The notes: generated by a model not told the origin, from the sequence alone. A stretch of 64,000 bases of DNA from Desulfuromonas soudanensis (GCF_001278055.1 NZ_CP010802.1:3534001-3598000), one strand, 5' to 3'; positions 8,986 through 18,008 are shown, counted from the first letter of the stretch. Made by a program: numbers and translations.

Positions 8986-9119
8986 GATTTAATCTCCCGG
9001 CTGCGGCCGCAGGGGCCGAACCCTTGTGTCGGCCGAAAAAGGCGCCGATCGTTCCGCCGCTCCCCCTGGCTCCCTGTCATCTTTTTCTTGAAGGCCCGGC
9101 CCCGCTGACCGGGTCGGCG

Positions 9120-10109
9120 TCATCCCTGTCCTGCGACCCTGTCATCCCCGTCCCGGAAATCTTCGTCTCTTCTGAGGATATCGAGAAAGGCTCCGGTCAA
9201 TTCCGGATCGAGGGATGTGCCGCGCAGTCTTTCGAGCATCTCCATCGCCCCCCCGAAGGAGAGCTTCCGTTGATAGGGGCGATCGCTGGTCATGGCGTCG
9301 AAGACATCGGCGATGGAAACGATCCGCGCCTCAAGAGGAATGGCTTTCCCGGCGAGGGCCCAGGGATACCCCTTGCCGTCGTAGCGCTCATGGTGATGCC
9401 TGATGATGTTGACCACCGCCGGAGCCAGGCGCGCCTGCAGGGCGACCTCGGCTCCCCACTGGGAATGGTTCTTCACCAGGGAGTATTGCTGGGGATTCAG
9501 GGGCCCGGGGAAATTGAGGATTTCTTCCGGCACCCCCACCTTGCCGCAGTCATGCAGCCAGCTGCCGTAGCGGATCTCCTTCAACGCCTCACCCTCCAGG
9601 GGGAGGACAGAGGCAATTCGCTGGGCGTAGTCTGCCACCCGGTCGCAATGTCCCTTGGTATAGGGATCCTTGAGCTCGACCATCTGCCCCAGGGAACGGA
9701 GGGTCGAATCGTCGCGGCTGCGCATGGAGCCGGCGAGCCGGTAGCGAAAGAGCCCGTCGATGACCACCCCCTTCAGCTCCGCATCGTCCCAGGGCTTGGA
9801 GAGAAAGCGGAATATTTCCCCCTGGTTGATGGCCGCCACCGCCGTCGCCAGATCGGCATGGGCCGTCATCAGCACCCGCACCGTCTCCGGGGAAAGGCCC
9901 CGCACCCGGGAGAGCAGCTCGATCCCGTTCATCCCCGGCATGCAGTGATCGGAGACCACCATGGCGACGGGACGCTGCTGTATCAGCTCGAGCGCCGCAG
10001 CGCCGCTGCTCGCCCGGAGAAACTCGAAATCATCGTCGAGGAACAGCCGCTCCAGGGAGTTCAGAATCTTTTCCTCGTCATCGACGAAGAGGACGGCCTC
10101 AGGCACCAT
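9120..10109 (-). CDS. HD-GYP response regulator (cyclic di-GMP phosphodiesterase)
   Basis: The protein has 329 residues from ATG 10109. A receiver domain (acidic residues in LFVDDEE, Asp 54 in VVSDHCMPGM, Lys 105 in RFLSKPW) is joined to an HD-GYP domain with the HD pair at 186-187 (SWLHDCGKVGVP), HHHERYDGKGYP at 238-249 and ADVFDAMTSDRPYQ. This is the RpfG architecture; the family hydrolyses cyclic di-GMP when the receiver is phosphorylated. Its start overlaps the end of the kinase gene by 11 bases, so the two are translationally coupled and very likely partners. Confidence 0.92.
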   Translation of the reverse strand: MVPEAVLFVDDEEKILNSLERLFLDDDFEFLRASSGAAALELIQQRPVAMVVSDHCMPGMNGIELLSRVRGLSPETVRVLMTAHADLATAVAAINQGEIFRFLSKPWDDAELKGVVIDGLFRYRLAGSMRSRDDSTLRSLGQMVELKDPYTKGHCDRVADYAQRIASVLPLEGEALKEIRYGSWLHDCGKVGVPEEILNFPGPLNPQQYSLVKNHSQWGAEVALQARLAPAVVNIIRHHHERYDGKGYPWALAGKAIPLEARIVSIADVFDAMTSDRPYQRKLSFGGAMEMLERLRGTSLDPELTGAFLDILRRDEDFRDGDDRVAGQG

Positions 10110-11793
10110 GCGACTCCTCCCTGACCACCGGGATGACAACGGTGAAGGTACTCCCCTGACCGGGGGTGCTGCAGATGCGAATTTCGCCGTCATGTTTTTT
10201 GACAATGTCGTAGGAAACGCTCAAACCCAGTCCCGTCCCCTTGCCGACCTCCTTGGTGGTAAAAAAGGGCTCGAAGAGGCGGCTCTGGTTCTCGGGGAGA
10301 ATCCCCTGGCCGCTGTCGGCAATCGAGACGAAAATGTTTTCGTCTTCATACCAGGTGCGGATACGGATCGTTCCCTGCACCTCTATGGCCTGGGCGGCGT
10401 TGACCAGGAGGTTCATGAAGACCTGGTTGAGGGCCTGGGGATGGCAGAGGGTCATGGGGATCTCCCCGTAATCCTTCTCCACGGTCGCCTTGTATTTAAT
10501 CTCGTTCCAGACCACGTTGATGGTCGATTCGAGGCACTGGATGAGGTCGGCCGCCTGCCTCTCCTCCCCGTCCTTGCGGGAGTAGCTCTTGAGATCCTGG
10601 ACGATCTTCTTCACCCGATCGGCTCCTTCCAGCGACTCTTCGACCAGGTCGACGATGTCCTTGAGGACGTAGTCGATCTTCATCCTCTTCCGGAGGTGCT
10701 CCAGCGCCGCCGCCGTTTCCCCCCCCAGGGCGTCCCTGCCCAGGAGCGTTCTTTCTTCGAGGAGATAATCGACAATCTTCTGGGCGTATCGGGACAGCGA
10801 CAGGAGGTTGCTGGCGATAAATCCCATGGGATTGTTGATCTCGTGGGCCATCCCCGCCGCCAGTTGCCCGAGAGAGGCCATTTTCTCCCGCTGTACCATC
10901 TGCGCCTCGGTGGACTTCAGGTCGTCGAAGGCCTGCTCGAGTTCCGCCCGGCTTCGCTCCAGCTGCCGATGACTCTCCTGCAGTTCGAGACTGATGCGCT
11001 TCATTTCCGAAATATCGTGACAGACGATGATTCCCGCTCCGTTGTTGTATGCATTCTCGGAGAATTTCACCGAAAACCAGCGGTCCGAATCCCAGTGATA
11101 GCATTCGACGCCCTGGGGGTTGAGTTCCTCCACGGAGGTGTCGAAGTCGGCGAGAAAGCCGCCGATGGGCGTCCCGAGGATCTCGTTGAACCCTTTTTTG
11201 ACAAGAACGGCAAAGGCCCTGTTGCAGCGCCGGATCCTCCCCGTTTCGTCGATGAGGATCACCAGATCGGCGATCCGGTCCATGCTCTCTTCCCACTCCT
11301 GCTTCGCCTTGACGACCTGGGAAAAGACGTCCCTGAGTTCGGTGTGTTTCCTCTCCTGCTCCCCCCTCGCCGATTCAAGCTCGGTTTCGGTCTTTTTGCG
11401 ATCGGTGATGTCGACAAAAGAAATTACGCTGCAGGCCAGGGAGGGAATAGACCGCGCCGAGACCATCAGGGTGCGGGGGGCCTCTCCCTCCCGGATCAGG
11501 GGGATCTCCTCCCGGCCGGAGAGCAAAGCCCCCTCCTCCTGGCAAAACCCGTGGAGTGAAACAATTTTCGCGCGCACCCCGGCAGGAAACATCTCCAACC
11601 AAGCTTCGCTCCCCGGAAGGGACGCCGGCGGACGGCCGATCAGCTTCGAAAATTCATCGCTGGCCGCGACAATCTTCATACCGGGATCGAGAATGATCTT
11701 CGCACTTGTGGCGCCGGCAAAAACCATCCGGAACATTTCGTCCAGAACCTCTGGCCCCGCCGCTGAATTGATTCTGGTTTCGCCAAGATTCAT
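10099..11793 (-). CDS. cytoplasmic PAS sensor histidine kinase
   Basis: The protein has 564 residues from ATG 11793, which has AGAGGA six bases upstream. There is no signal peptide or membrane helix. Two PAS-like regions (about residues 20-135 and 175-275) are followed by a coiled coil, the His-kinase core with the phospho-acceptor in GMAHEINNPMGF, and an HATPase domain with the N box VFMNLLVNAAQAI, G1 DSGQGI and G2 GKGTGLGLS. This class senses internal signals such as redox state or small ligands. Co-translation with the HD-GYP gene suggests that it controls cyclic di-GMP turnover. Confidence 0.92.
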   Translation of the reverse strand: MNLGETRINSAAGPEVLDEMFRMVFAGATSAKIILDPGMKIVAASDEFSKLIGRPPASLPGSEAWLEMFPAGVRAKIVSLHGFCQEEGALLSGREEIPLIREGEAPRTLMVSARSIPSLACSVISFVDITDRKKTETELESARGEQERKHTELRDVFSQVVKAKQEWEESMDRIADLVILIDETGRIRRCNRAFAVLVKKGFNEILGTPIGGFLADFDTSVEELNPQGVECYHWDSDRWFSVKFSENAYNNGAGIIVCHDISEMKRISLELQESHRQLERSRAELEQAFDDLKSTEAQMVQREKMASLGQLAAGMAHEINNPMGFIASNLLSLSRYAQKIVDYLLEERTLLGRDALGGETAAALEHLRKRMKIDYVLKDIVDLVEESLEGADRVKKIVQDLKSYSRKDGEERQAADLIQCLESTINVVWNEIKYKATVEKDYGEIPMTLCHPQALNQVFMNLLVNAAQAIEVQGTIRIRTWYEDENIFVSIADSGQGILPENQSRLFEPFFTTKEVGKGTGLGLSVSYDIVKKHDGEIRICSTPGQGSTFTVVIPVVREESHGA

Positions 11794-12035
11794 CGAAAAT
11801 CCTCTGATTGCCTCCCGGCATCCGCTTCTGAACGAACGGCCGGTCAAAGTTTTGACCTGCCCGCCCGCCTTCCGCCGCCCTGAAGCCTGCCTTTATCCCG
11901 GACCCGGAGTTCCTCAGCACGCCCGGGCCAACAGAGCGGCGGGGATCAGGGGAAACTCTTCAATTACCGTGCCACCTCCGCCTTGCCCGATCCTCCCTTT
12001 CCCTCCCCCCACGGCCCGTCTCCGCGTTGCCGATC

Positions 12036-12064
12036 TTGACTCAAATGACCATTGCTGTTATAAT
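12036..12064 (+). promoter_or_regulatory. sigma70 promoter
   Basis: TTGACT at 12036-12041 and a perfect TATAAT at 12059-12064, spacing 17. Transcription would begin near 12071, before the ATG at 12108, which rules out the longer frame starting at 12027. Confidence 0.85.
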
Positions 12065-12107
12065 TCGCCAAGTTATTTTCCCTGCCGCGCTCCCGGAAAG
12101 GACAACG

Positions 12108-12677
12108 ATGGGACAAAACTCGACGTATTGGATGGGACTTCTCTTCTTTACCCTCCTGACGGCTCTGCCGGCCTTCGGCGCCGGGAACAGCAGTTGTCCT
12201 CTCCCCCCCACCTCTTCTCCCGCTCTCCACTACGACCGGATAGAGATCCCCTCTCTCGAAGGGGCGCCGGGGACCGTCGCAGAGCCCGACACCTCCCCTT
12301 TTACCGATCTCAAGGTTCCGGACGCTCCGCCCGCCCCTCCAGTCGTCGGGTCGACGCCGAAGACCAAGGGTGTATCCCTCCGTTTCGAGACCGCATCCCC
12401 CTTCACCCCCTACCTCGGCGCGGCCATCGGTCCTTCCGCCGCCGACGCCACCCCCGCAGGGAGACCGGACTCGGCACCTCCGGAAAACCTCGAGCAATCC
12501 TCCGCCTATCTTCTCAGCGCCGGAATCGCCTGTGACCTGAACCGCGGAGCCCGGCTCAACCTCGGCTACCGCTACGCCACACACAGCCTCCCGGAACTGG
12601 CCAACCCCCTCGGCCTGGACTCCGATCCGGCCGGCGACGATCATCACATCTCCGTTGGCCTAAAACTGGCTTTTTAA
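12108..12677 (+). CDS. small outer-membrane beta-barrel-like protein
   Basis: The protein has 189 residues. The start is ATG 12108, set by the promoter upstream and an AAAGGAC ribosome site. A signal peptide (MGQNSTYWMGLLFFTLLTAL, ending FGAG) precedes a Pro-rich linker, then strand-like segments TPYLGAAIG, LNLGYRYATHS and HHISVGLKLAF with a terminal Phe. The end resembles the barrel of the gene that follows (TPYLGGGIG, LDLGYRYFAT, SLGLRIMF), so the two are probably paralogues, but this one has a long low-complexity insert and fewer strands. The role is unknown; an incomplete or divergent barrel is possible. Confidence 0.65.
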   Translation: MGQNSTYWMGLLFFTLLTALPAFGAGNSSCPLPPTSSPALHYDRIEIPSLEGAPGTVAEPDTSPFTDLKVPDAPPAPPVVGSTPKTKGVSLRFETASPFTPYLGAAIGPSAADATPAGRPDSAPPENLEQSSAYLLSAGIACDLNRGARLNLGYRYATHSLPELANPLGLDSDPAGDDHHISVGLKLAF

Positions 12678-12811
12678 TCAGGTTCGGCCCCCAACCCCCC
12701 GTCCCACAAAACAAATTTCCCCGGCAAAAAAATAACCCTCCTCTCTTGCAGGTCGAAACAAACCTGCTAATGTGTTTTAGAGTTTTCTCTAACCACAAGG
12801 AGGAGGTTGTT

Positions 12812-13453
12812 ATGAAAAGGAAGATTTTGGGGCTGCTGGCGACGCTGCTGGCATCGGCATGTCTGGCTTCGGTGTCCTTCGCCGCCAACGTCCCCTACCT
12901 GGGCGTTCAGGTGGGGGGAACCTGGGTGGATGACGCAGACCTCAGTGACGAGACAGGAACCTTTGGCGAAGCCGAATTCGACACGGGCTTCAACGTCGGG
13001 GTTACGGGGGGAGTCGACTGCGGGCCGGGGCGTTACGAGCTCGAATTAAACTATCGGCAGAACGATTTTGATAAAATTTCCGTACCAGGTCTTGTCATTA
13101 CAGGCTTGGATGGCGACATCAGCGCCATCAGTTTTATGGCCAACGCCTTCTGGGACATCCCGACGGGGAGTCCGGTCACACCGTACCTCGGCGGCGGTAT
13201 CGGGGTCGCAAATGTTTCGATTAATGACCTGGGCGCACCAGGGATTGGACCGATTGCCGACGATGACGATACGGTCTTCGCCTACCAGGTTGGCGCCGGA
13301 GTCGCCTTTGAACTCAACCCCAATATGGCCCTCGATCTCGGTTACCGCTACTTTGCCACCTCCGACCCCGAGTTCACCGACGTCGACGGCTTCAAGTTAG
13401 AATCGGAATACAAAACCCACAATGCCTCCCTCGGCCTGCGCATCATGTTCTAG
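12812..13453 (+). CDS. outer-membrane beta-barrel protein (OmpA-barrel/opacity-porin type)
   Basis: The protein has 213 residues from ATG 12812, with a strong AAGGAGGAGG site. It has a signal peptide ending SFAAN, then an eight-strand-type barrel: VPYLGVQVGGTWV, YELELNYRQND, TPYLGGGIGVAN, YQVGAGVAFELN, MALDLGYRYFA, HNASLGLRIMF. The terminal Phe fits Bam-dependent assembly. A possible promoter is TTGCAG at 12746 with TAATGT 16 bases on. It is followed by its own terminator, so it is a single-gene unit. Likely a structural or adhesion-type surface protein. Confidence 0.82.
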   Translation: MKRKILGLLATLLASACLASVSFAANVPYLGVQVGGTWVDDADLSDETGTFGEAEFDTGFNVGVTGGVDCGPGRYELELNYRQNDFDKISVPGLVITGLDGDISAISFMANAFWDIPTGSPVTPYLGGGIGVANVSINDLGAPGIGPIADDDDTVFAYQVGAGVAFELNPNMALDLGYRYFATSDPEFTDVDGFKLESEYKTHNASLGLRIMF

Positions 13454-13470
13454 GGTTCCAACGTCCACGA

Positions 13471-13500
13471 AAAAGGCCAGCCGAAAGGCTGGCCTTTTTT
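13471..13500 (+). terminator. intrinsic terminator
   Basis: AAAAGGCCAGCC-GAAA-GGCTGGCC followed by six T, 17 bases after the barrel gene stop. GNRA-type tetraloop. Confidence 0.93.
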
Positions 13501-13540
13501 CGTGGGGGAGAACCCTGAGGGGTTGATCTTCGTTATGATT

Positions 13541-13921
13541 TCATCCGGCGAGGAGCGCTCCGACTTGCTTTACAATGAAGAACGGCTCGGCAACGCCGAG
13601 ATAGGTGAGATTCTCCTCCCGAATCAACGGGGCAAGAGCCGTTCGAAAGCGGTTCCCCCGATCGACGATGACGATCGGCAGGGTCCGTTGAACCTCGCGG
13701 ACGCGCAGAACCATCTCGCGGATCTCCTCCTGTGCCCCCCAGTTGTTCACCAGCAAAAGATCGCTTCGAGCTTCGGTCTCCCTGTGACTGGAGATCCGGT
13801 TGATCGCCTCGATCGGGTCGCTGACCACGACTACCCTGTTCCCGGCAATATGCAGCAAAAAGTTGAGACTGACCGGTTCATCGCTCGGCCGTTCCACCAT
13901 CAGGATATTTTTTGCCCCCAT
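13541..13921 (-). CDS. degenerate receiver-like protein
   Basis: The protein has 126 residues, about the size of one CheY-like domain. The fold pattern is kept (NILMVERPSD at strand 1, DLLLVNNWG at strand 3, LPIVIVD at strand 4, GVAEPFFIVKQ at strand 5), but the functional residues are not. The N-terminal acidic pair is Glu-Arg, the phospho-acceptor position is Asn, and the Lys of the KPF motif is Glu. It should not be phosphorylated in the usual way. It lies just downstream of an NtrC-type regulator and kinase on the same strand and may be an accessory of that system. The receiver assignment is by pattern only. Confidence 0.6.
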   Translation of the reverse strand: MGAKNILMVERPSDEPVSLNFLLHIAGNRVVVVSDPIEAINRISSHRETEARSDLLLVNNWGAQEEIREMVLRVREVQRTLPIVIVDRGNRFRTALAPLIREENLTYLGVAEPFFIVKQVGALLAG

Positions 13922-14136
13922 GGTTCACCTCTTCGTCGACCGTTGCAAAAATGCCTCTCTCTTGTTCTCTTAGAGGAGCAAGGTCGATGCCAGGATGACG
14001 TCCAAGACGCAGGGTTGCAATTTTACTGATTTTTTCATCGACTGGCTTCAGAAAAGCTCTCCACGAAGGGTGTAACCGGAGTTGCGCTCGACCCGCGCCG
14101 TTGAGCCGAAAGTTCCCCGCCGCTCCCCTTCCCCCG

Positions 14137-14180
14137 AAAAAATCAGCGGGGCCCAGGTTCTCCTGGGCTCCGCTGATTTT
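14137..14180 (-). terminator. intrinsic terminator of the kinase/NtrC operon
   Basis: On the minus strand a long stem (AAAATCAGCGG...CCGCTGATTTT, with an inner GCCCAGG/CCTGGGC and AGAA loop) ends in a T tract. It lies 14 bases past the regulator stop codon. Confidence 0.9.
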
Positions 14181-14193
14181 GTGAAATCGGTGT

Positions 14194-15648
14194 TTACCGG
14201 GGGGTGGAGGCGGCCTCCTGGCGCTGGTTCCTTAGACGCTTGCTCAGTGCCGGTCGCGAGATGCCGAGCATTCCGGCGGCGATGGTCTGGTTCCCCTGGG
14301 CGCGGCGCATCGCCTCCTCCACCAGCAGGTTGGCCCCCTGGGTCAGGGTCGGCAACCGGTCGCCGTAGGAGATTCCTTCCCGAGCGCCATCGGCTCCCGG
14401 GGTCAAAGGTTCGCCGGCGGCCGCATTTGGCGTCAGGCCCATCGCCATCCGGAAGGTCCGGGTCGACAGAATCCTCCCCTGGTGATGACTGACCGCCTCG
14501 AAGACCATCGCCCGCAGCTCGCGGATGTTGCCGGGAAAGGGGTGAGTGGCCAGGAGGACGGAGAGTTCCGGGGGGGCGGTCGGCTTCTTCTTGCCGAACT
14601 CGCTGGCTGCCTCTTCAAGGAAAAGGTTGAGCAGAAGCGAAATATCGTCGCTGCGCTCCCGAAGAGGAGCGATGTGGATGTGATGGGTGCGAAGGCGGTA
14701 GTAAAGATCCTTGCGGAAAGCACCGGAGGCCAGGCGGGCGGTGAGATCGACATTGGTCGCCAGGACGATACGGGCGCCGCTGCGCTTGGGACGATCGCTG
14801 CCGACGGGATAGTAGTCTCCTTCCTGCAGCAGGCGCAGGAGCTTGACCTGGGAATTCAGGCTCAAATCCCCGATCTCGTCCAGAAAAAGGGTGCCGCCGC
14901 GGGCCTGCTCGACGAGCCCCGGGCGTTCCCGGTCGGCGCCGGTAAAGGCGCCGCGGCTGTGACCGAAGAGGGTGTCGGCAAAGATGGTGTCGTCGAGTCC
15001 GGCCACGTTCAACCCGACCCAGGGTTTGCCCGGACGGCCCACCTCATGGACGGCTCGGGCGAAGAGTTCCTTGCCGACCCCACTCTCGCCGGTGATCAGT
15101 ACCGGCTGGCTGGTGGGTGCCACGGTTTCCAGATAGTGAAAGAGGGACTCCATCTGCCGGTCGCCGGTGAGGATGGCGGCGACGGCGGCGGGGAACTTCA
15201 GATCCTTTCGACCCAGACGCGTCTTGAGGATCTGGTTTTCCCGCTGCAGCTGCTGCATGCGTATCGCCCGCTGCACTCCGGCCAGAAGCCGTTCTTCCTC
15301 CACGGTCTTGACAAAATAGTCGAAGGCGCCACCCTTCATGCACTTGACCGCCATGTCGACCTGATCCCGACCGGTCAGGATGATCACCGGGATGTCGGGA
15401 TACTCCGGGGCGATGGTCGCCAGGAGATCGTCCCCGGAGAGGTGGGGCATGGTCAGGTCGAGGAGGACCAGACTGACCGGCTGATGCGCCAGAATCCCCA
15501 TGACCTCGCGGCTGTCGTGGCAGGTCAGGAGGTTGCCGTAGCCCCCTGAGCGCTCGAGCATCCGGGAGAGGCTGCGGGTCCAGAGAACTTCATCGTCCAC
15601 CAGCAGAATCGGCAGGGGCGGGGAGGTGCAATTACTCATCGGCGTCAT
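14194..15648 (-). CDS. sigma54-dependent response regulator (NtrC family)
   Basis: The protein has 484 residues. The receiver is at 10-125 (LLVDDE, phospho-Asp in [13 protein letters not shown], Lys in YFVKTVEEE). The AAA+ domain carries Walker A GESGVGKE, the sigma54-contact loop GAFTGA, Walker [13 protein letters not shown] and the arginine-finger region [10 protein letters not shown] Fis-type helix-turn-helix ends the protein ([19 protein letters not shown]). It activates promoters read by RNA polymerase-sigma54. The start codon lies 17 bases inside the end of the upstream histidine kinase gene, so the two form a cognate pair. Confidence 0.95.
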   Translation of the reverse strand: MTPMSNCTSPPLPILLVDDEVLWTRSLSRMLERSGGYGNLLTCHDSREVMGILAHQPVSLVLLDLTMPHLSGDDLLATIAPEYPDIPVIILTGRDQVDMAVKCMKGGAFDYFVKTVEEERLLAGVQRAIRMQQLQRENQILKTRLGRKDLKFPAAVAAILTGDRQMESLFHYLETVAPTSQPVLITGESGVGKELFARAVHEVGRPGKPWVGLNVAGLDDTIFADTLFGHSRGAFTGADRERPGLVEQARGGTLFLDEIGDLSLNSQVKLLRLLQEGDYYPVGSDRPKRSGARIVLATNVDLTARLASGAFRKDLYYRLRTHHIHIAPLRERSDDISLLLNLFLEEAASEFGKKKPTAPPELSVLLATHPFPGNIRELRAMVFEAVSHHQGRILSTRTFRMAMGLTPNAAAGEPLTPGADGAREGISYGDRLPTLTQGANLLVEEAMRRAQGNQTIAAGMLGISRPALSKRLRNQRQEAASTPR

Positions 15649-17269
15649 CCTTGGTATTCACGGGGAGGGAAAGGGTCGCGGTGGTCCCCTCGCCGACGGT
15701 CGAGTCGTAGCGGAGAGTGCCGCCGTGTTCCTTGACAATGCGGGCGGAGACGGAAAGTCCGAGGCCGGTCCCGCCGTTGTTCCGCCGGGTGGTGAAAAAG
15801 GGTTCAAGGATATGGGGGAGATGTTCCGGGGCGATTCCCCGCCCCTGATCCCTGATCTCCAGGAGGTTCATTCCCCGCCCGGGATCGAAGCGGGTGGTCA
15901 GGAAGATTCCCCGGTCTTTGGCGTCAAGCGCCTGGCAAGCGTTGAGAAGGAGATTGATGACCACCTGTTCGAGACGCTGGGAGCTGCCAGAGAGCTGGGG
16001 CAACCCTTCGCCGTATCTGCAGTCGAAGACCGTGGTGGCGGTGCGGATGGTGCTGGCGACCAGGCGCACCGCCGTCTGAACCGAATCATTGAAATCGAAA
16101 GAATCTTTGCAGCCCTGGGGGTCCTGGCGGGCAAAATCCTTGAGATCGACGACGATCCGCCGGATGCGCCCGGCGCTGTCCTCCATCTCCTTCAAGGCCA
16201 TCGGCAGCTCTTCCCGCATCCGCTCGTATTCCATCCCTCCGAGGGTGAAATTTCTTTCCTTCTCCCAGTGGGCCTCGAGGATCGGTTGGGCATCGGCCCA
16301 CACATCCGCCAGCAGGGAAAGGTTGAGGATGATCAGGCCGTTGGGGTTGTTGATTTCATGGGCGACGCCCGCCGCCAGTTCGCCGAGGGCAGCCAGACGG
16401 CTGTTGCGCAGGGCCTCTTCCCGGAAGGCGAACTTCTCGGTGATGTCGCTGGAGAGCCGGATCACCCCGGTGACCAGGCCGGCGCCGTCGGTGAGGGGAA
16501 ATGCCTTGACCCCCCAGATCCTGCCGTCGGGTGTCCGATCGAGGGCCTCGGCAGGTTTCCCACTGCGGAAACTCTCGCAGACAGGGCAGAGGAGCGGCCC
16601 CGGGGAATCCGCCCAGGAGAACCACAACCCGTGGCAGAACGTTCCTTGCCGGGAATCCCCCTGGGCCTCAAGGTAATCGCCGGTGCTGCGATTGGCCCAG
16701 ATCAGCCCCCCCTCGGGGTTGAGGAGACTCAGAGAATCGGGGATCCCGTCGAGGAGGGTCTGAAACTCCTGGGAAAGACTCTGGTAACGGGCCCGGCTCT
16801 CCAGCAGCTCCGAATCGAGCCGCAGACGTTCCTCCGCATCCCGGGCCCAAATGAGTAAAAATTTCCGCCTGCCGACGCTCTGGAGGGTCCCCCGAATTGC
16901 CACGGCGAGTTCTGAGCCGTCCCGGTGGCGCAGGAGCCCGCCTTCGCTGACAATTTCCCCGGCGACCGCCCCCAGGAGAAACCGCCCCAGAGAAAAACCG
17001 ACGCCGGAAGCCTCGATCTCCTCCCAGGAGAGGGCGAGCAACTCGGGGCGGGTGTAGCCGAGGAAATCGCAGGCGCGCTGATTCACGGCGATGCAGGGAC
17101 CGCCGACCGTCGTCAGAAAGCAGGCGTCGTCGGAGAGTTCGACCAGGGGCCGCAGGAGAGCGTCGACGGATCCGGATTTTTTTCGTTCCCGCAGTATCCA
17201 CCCGCTGCCGATCAGGAGGCATGCGACCGTCAACCCGACTAAACAGCTTTCGAAACTCACCGCGTTCAC
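15632..17269 (-). CDS. membrane-bound PAS sensor histidine kinase
   Basis: The protein has 545 residues. One N-terminal membrane helix (VGLTVACLLIGSGWIL) anchors it, then come two PAS regions (about 40-150 and 175-290) and a kinase core with GVAHEINNPNGLI, N box VVINLLLNACQAL, and GTGLGLSVSARIV. The second PAS region holds a Cys cluster (TFCHGLW and LLCPVCESF), a pattern seen in many geobacterial PAS kinases and possibly a metal or redox site. It overlaps the NtrC-type gene by 17 bases and should phosphorylate it. There is no periplasmic sensor domain, so it likely senses an internal signal. Confidence 0.93.
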   Translation of the reverse strand: MNAVSFESCLVGLTVACLLIGSGWILRERKKSGSVDALLRPLVELSDDACFLTTVGGPCIAVNQRACDFLGYTRPELLALSWEEIEASGVGFSLGRFLLGAVAGEIVSEGGLLRHRDGSELAVAIRGTLQSVGRRKFLLIWARDAEERLRLDSELLESRARYQSLSQEFQTLLDGIPDSLSLLNPEGGLIWANRSTGDYLEAQGDSRQGTFCHGLWFSWADSPGPLLCPVCESFRSGKPAEALDRTPDGRIWGVKAFPLTDGAGLVTGVIRLSSDITEKFAFREEALRNSRLAALGELAAGVAHEINNPNGLIILNLSLLADVWADAQPILEAHWEKERNFTLGGMEYERMREELPMALKEMEDSAGRIRRIVVDLKDFARQDPQGCKDSFDFNDSVQTAVRLVASTIRTATTVFDCRYGEGLPQLSGSSQRLEQVVINLLLNACQALDAKDRGIFLTTRFDPGRGMNLLEIRDQGRGIAPEHLPHILEPFFTTRRNNGGTGLGLSVSARIVKEHGGTLRYDSTVGEGTTATLSLPVNTKDDADE

Positions 17270-17614
17270 CTTTTCTTTCTGCAGGACGATCTGTCGCCTT
17301 CATTTCCTGTCGATGCACAATCCGTTCCGGAAGCGCCCCCAGCCTTTTTCCCCGCCACGCCCCCCCCTCCTGCCCCTTCGGCCCGGATCGGCCAGAAGGG
17401 AGCCGAGAACCGGGGGTTTTCGCCCCTGGTGACAAGATCCGCACCCAGGGTGCGCCGGAGACGAATCGGAATCTGCGGTGAGACAATGTTATCTATCTGG
17501 CAAATGGTCATATTTTTTGCACCTGGCTTCCTGTCCCTGTCGGCAGGGAGTCAGTCATATTCATCTGTTGTCGCAAAGAGCCGAACAGAAACAACATTCT
17601 ACATTTTACCCCCC
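17270..17614. other. intergenic stretch, no gene seen
   Basis: I see no convincing gene between the kinase start and the promoter at 17615. Several short frames cross it but none has a ribosome site and consistent codon use. From about 17480 the sequence becomes more AT-rich than its surroundings, as is common for control regions; no clear sigma54 GG-N10-GC site was found. Confidence 0.5.
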
Positions 17615-17649
17615 TTGACACCGGATCGGGACGGTCTTATGGTAAGACC
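17615..17649 (+). promoter_or_regulatory. sigma70 promoter overlapped by a palindromic operator-like site
   Basis: TTGACA at 17615-17620 and TATGGT at 17638-17643 are 17 bases apart. The -10 box is embedded in a perfect 7-bp inverted repeat, GGTCTTA-TGG-TAAGACC (17633-17649). A dimeric repressor bound there would block the promoter. It points at the small gene at 17679. Confidence 0.6.
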
Positions 17650-17678
17650 AATTGTAACAACATTCAACCCGCAGCGAG

Positions 17679-17897
17679 ATGCCCATGTCCCCGACTTCGA
17701 CCTTCTGCCAGCGCGCTCTGCACGTCTTCCATCTCGACCCTCTGATGGCATGGTGGAGTCGCCGCGACGCCGCAGCGAAGCGCTCCTGTCCCCTGCACTT
17801 CTCCCGCCGCACCCGGCAGCGCGTCGCCTGGAGCCGCTTCGTCTGCGGCATCGGGGCGCAAACCGATATCCTGACGGGAAAAAACCGGCAACGATAA
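17679..17897 (+). CDS. small basic protein of unknown function
   Basis: The frame has 72 codons from ATG 17679, with a second ATG two codons later. Codon third positions are strongly G/C, as in neighbouring real genes, and the frame sits 36 bases after a good promoter. The product is rich in Arg, Trp and His (MAWWSRRDAAAKRSCP), with no signal peptide or membrane helix. No family recognised. The ribosome site is weak, which is the main reason for doubt. Confidence 0.4.
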   Translation: MPMSPTSTFCQRALHVFHLDPLMAWWSRRDAAAKRSCPLHFSRRTRQRVAWSRFVCGIGAQTDILTGKNRQR

Positions 17898-17917
17898 CCT
17901 CCCGCCGGAGACGTCCC

Positions 17918-17966
17918 AAGAAAAAAGAGCCTCCTGCAACGGCCATGCGCCGCTGCAGGAGGCTCT
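17918..17966 (-). terminator. intrinsic terminator after the ferritin-like gene
   Basis: A 12-bp stem (17927-17938 with 17954-17965, GAGCCTCCTGCA/TGCAGGAGGCTC) is followed on the minus strand by TTTTTT. It lies downstream of the gene ending at 18009. Confidence 0.85.
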
Positions 17967-18008
17967 CCTGCTTCTCAGGTTTCCCCTGAAAGGGAAAGCC
18001 CCGACGGA

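Noticed and set aside
9961..11559. Long plus-strand open frame opposite the PAS kinase
   Set aside because: A high-GC shadow frame; the minus strand encodes full kinase motifs and coupled neighbours.
17429..17989. 186-codon plus-strand frame
   Set aside because: It runs through the promoter, the palindrome and the terminator hairpin, and the composition is Arg/Pro-rich shadow-like; the 72-codon frame inside another phase fits better.
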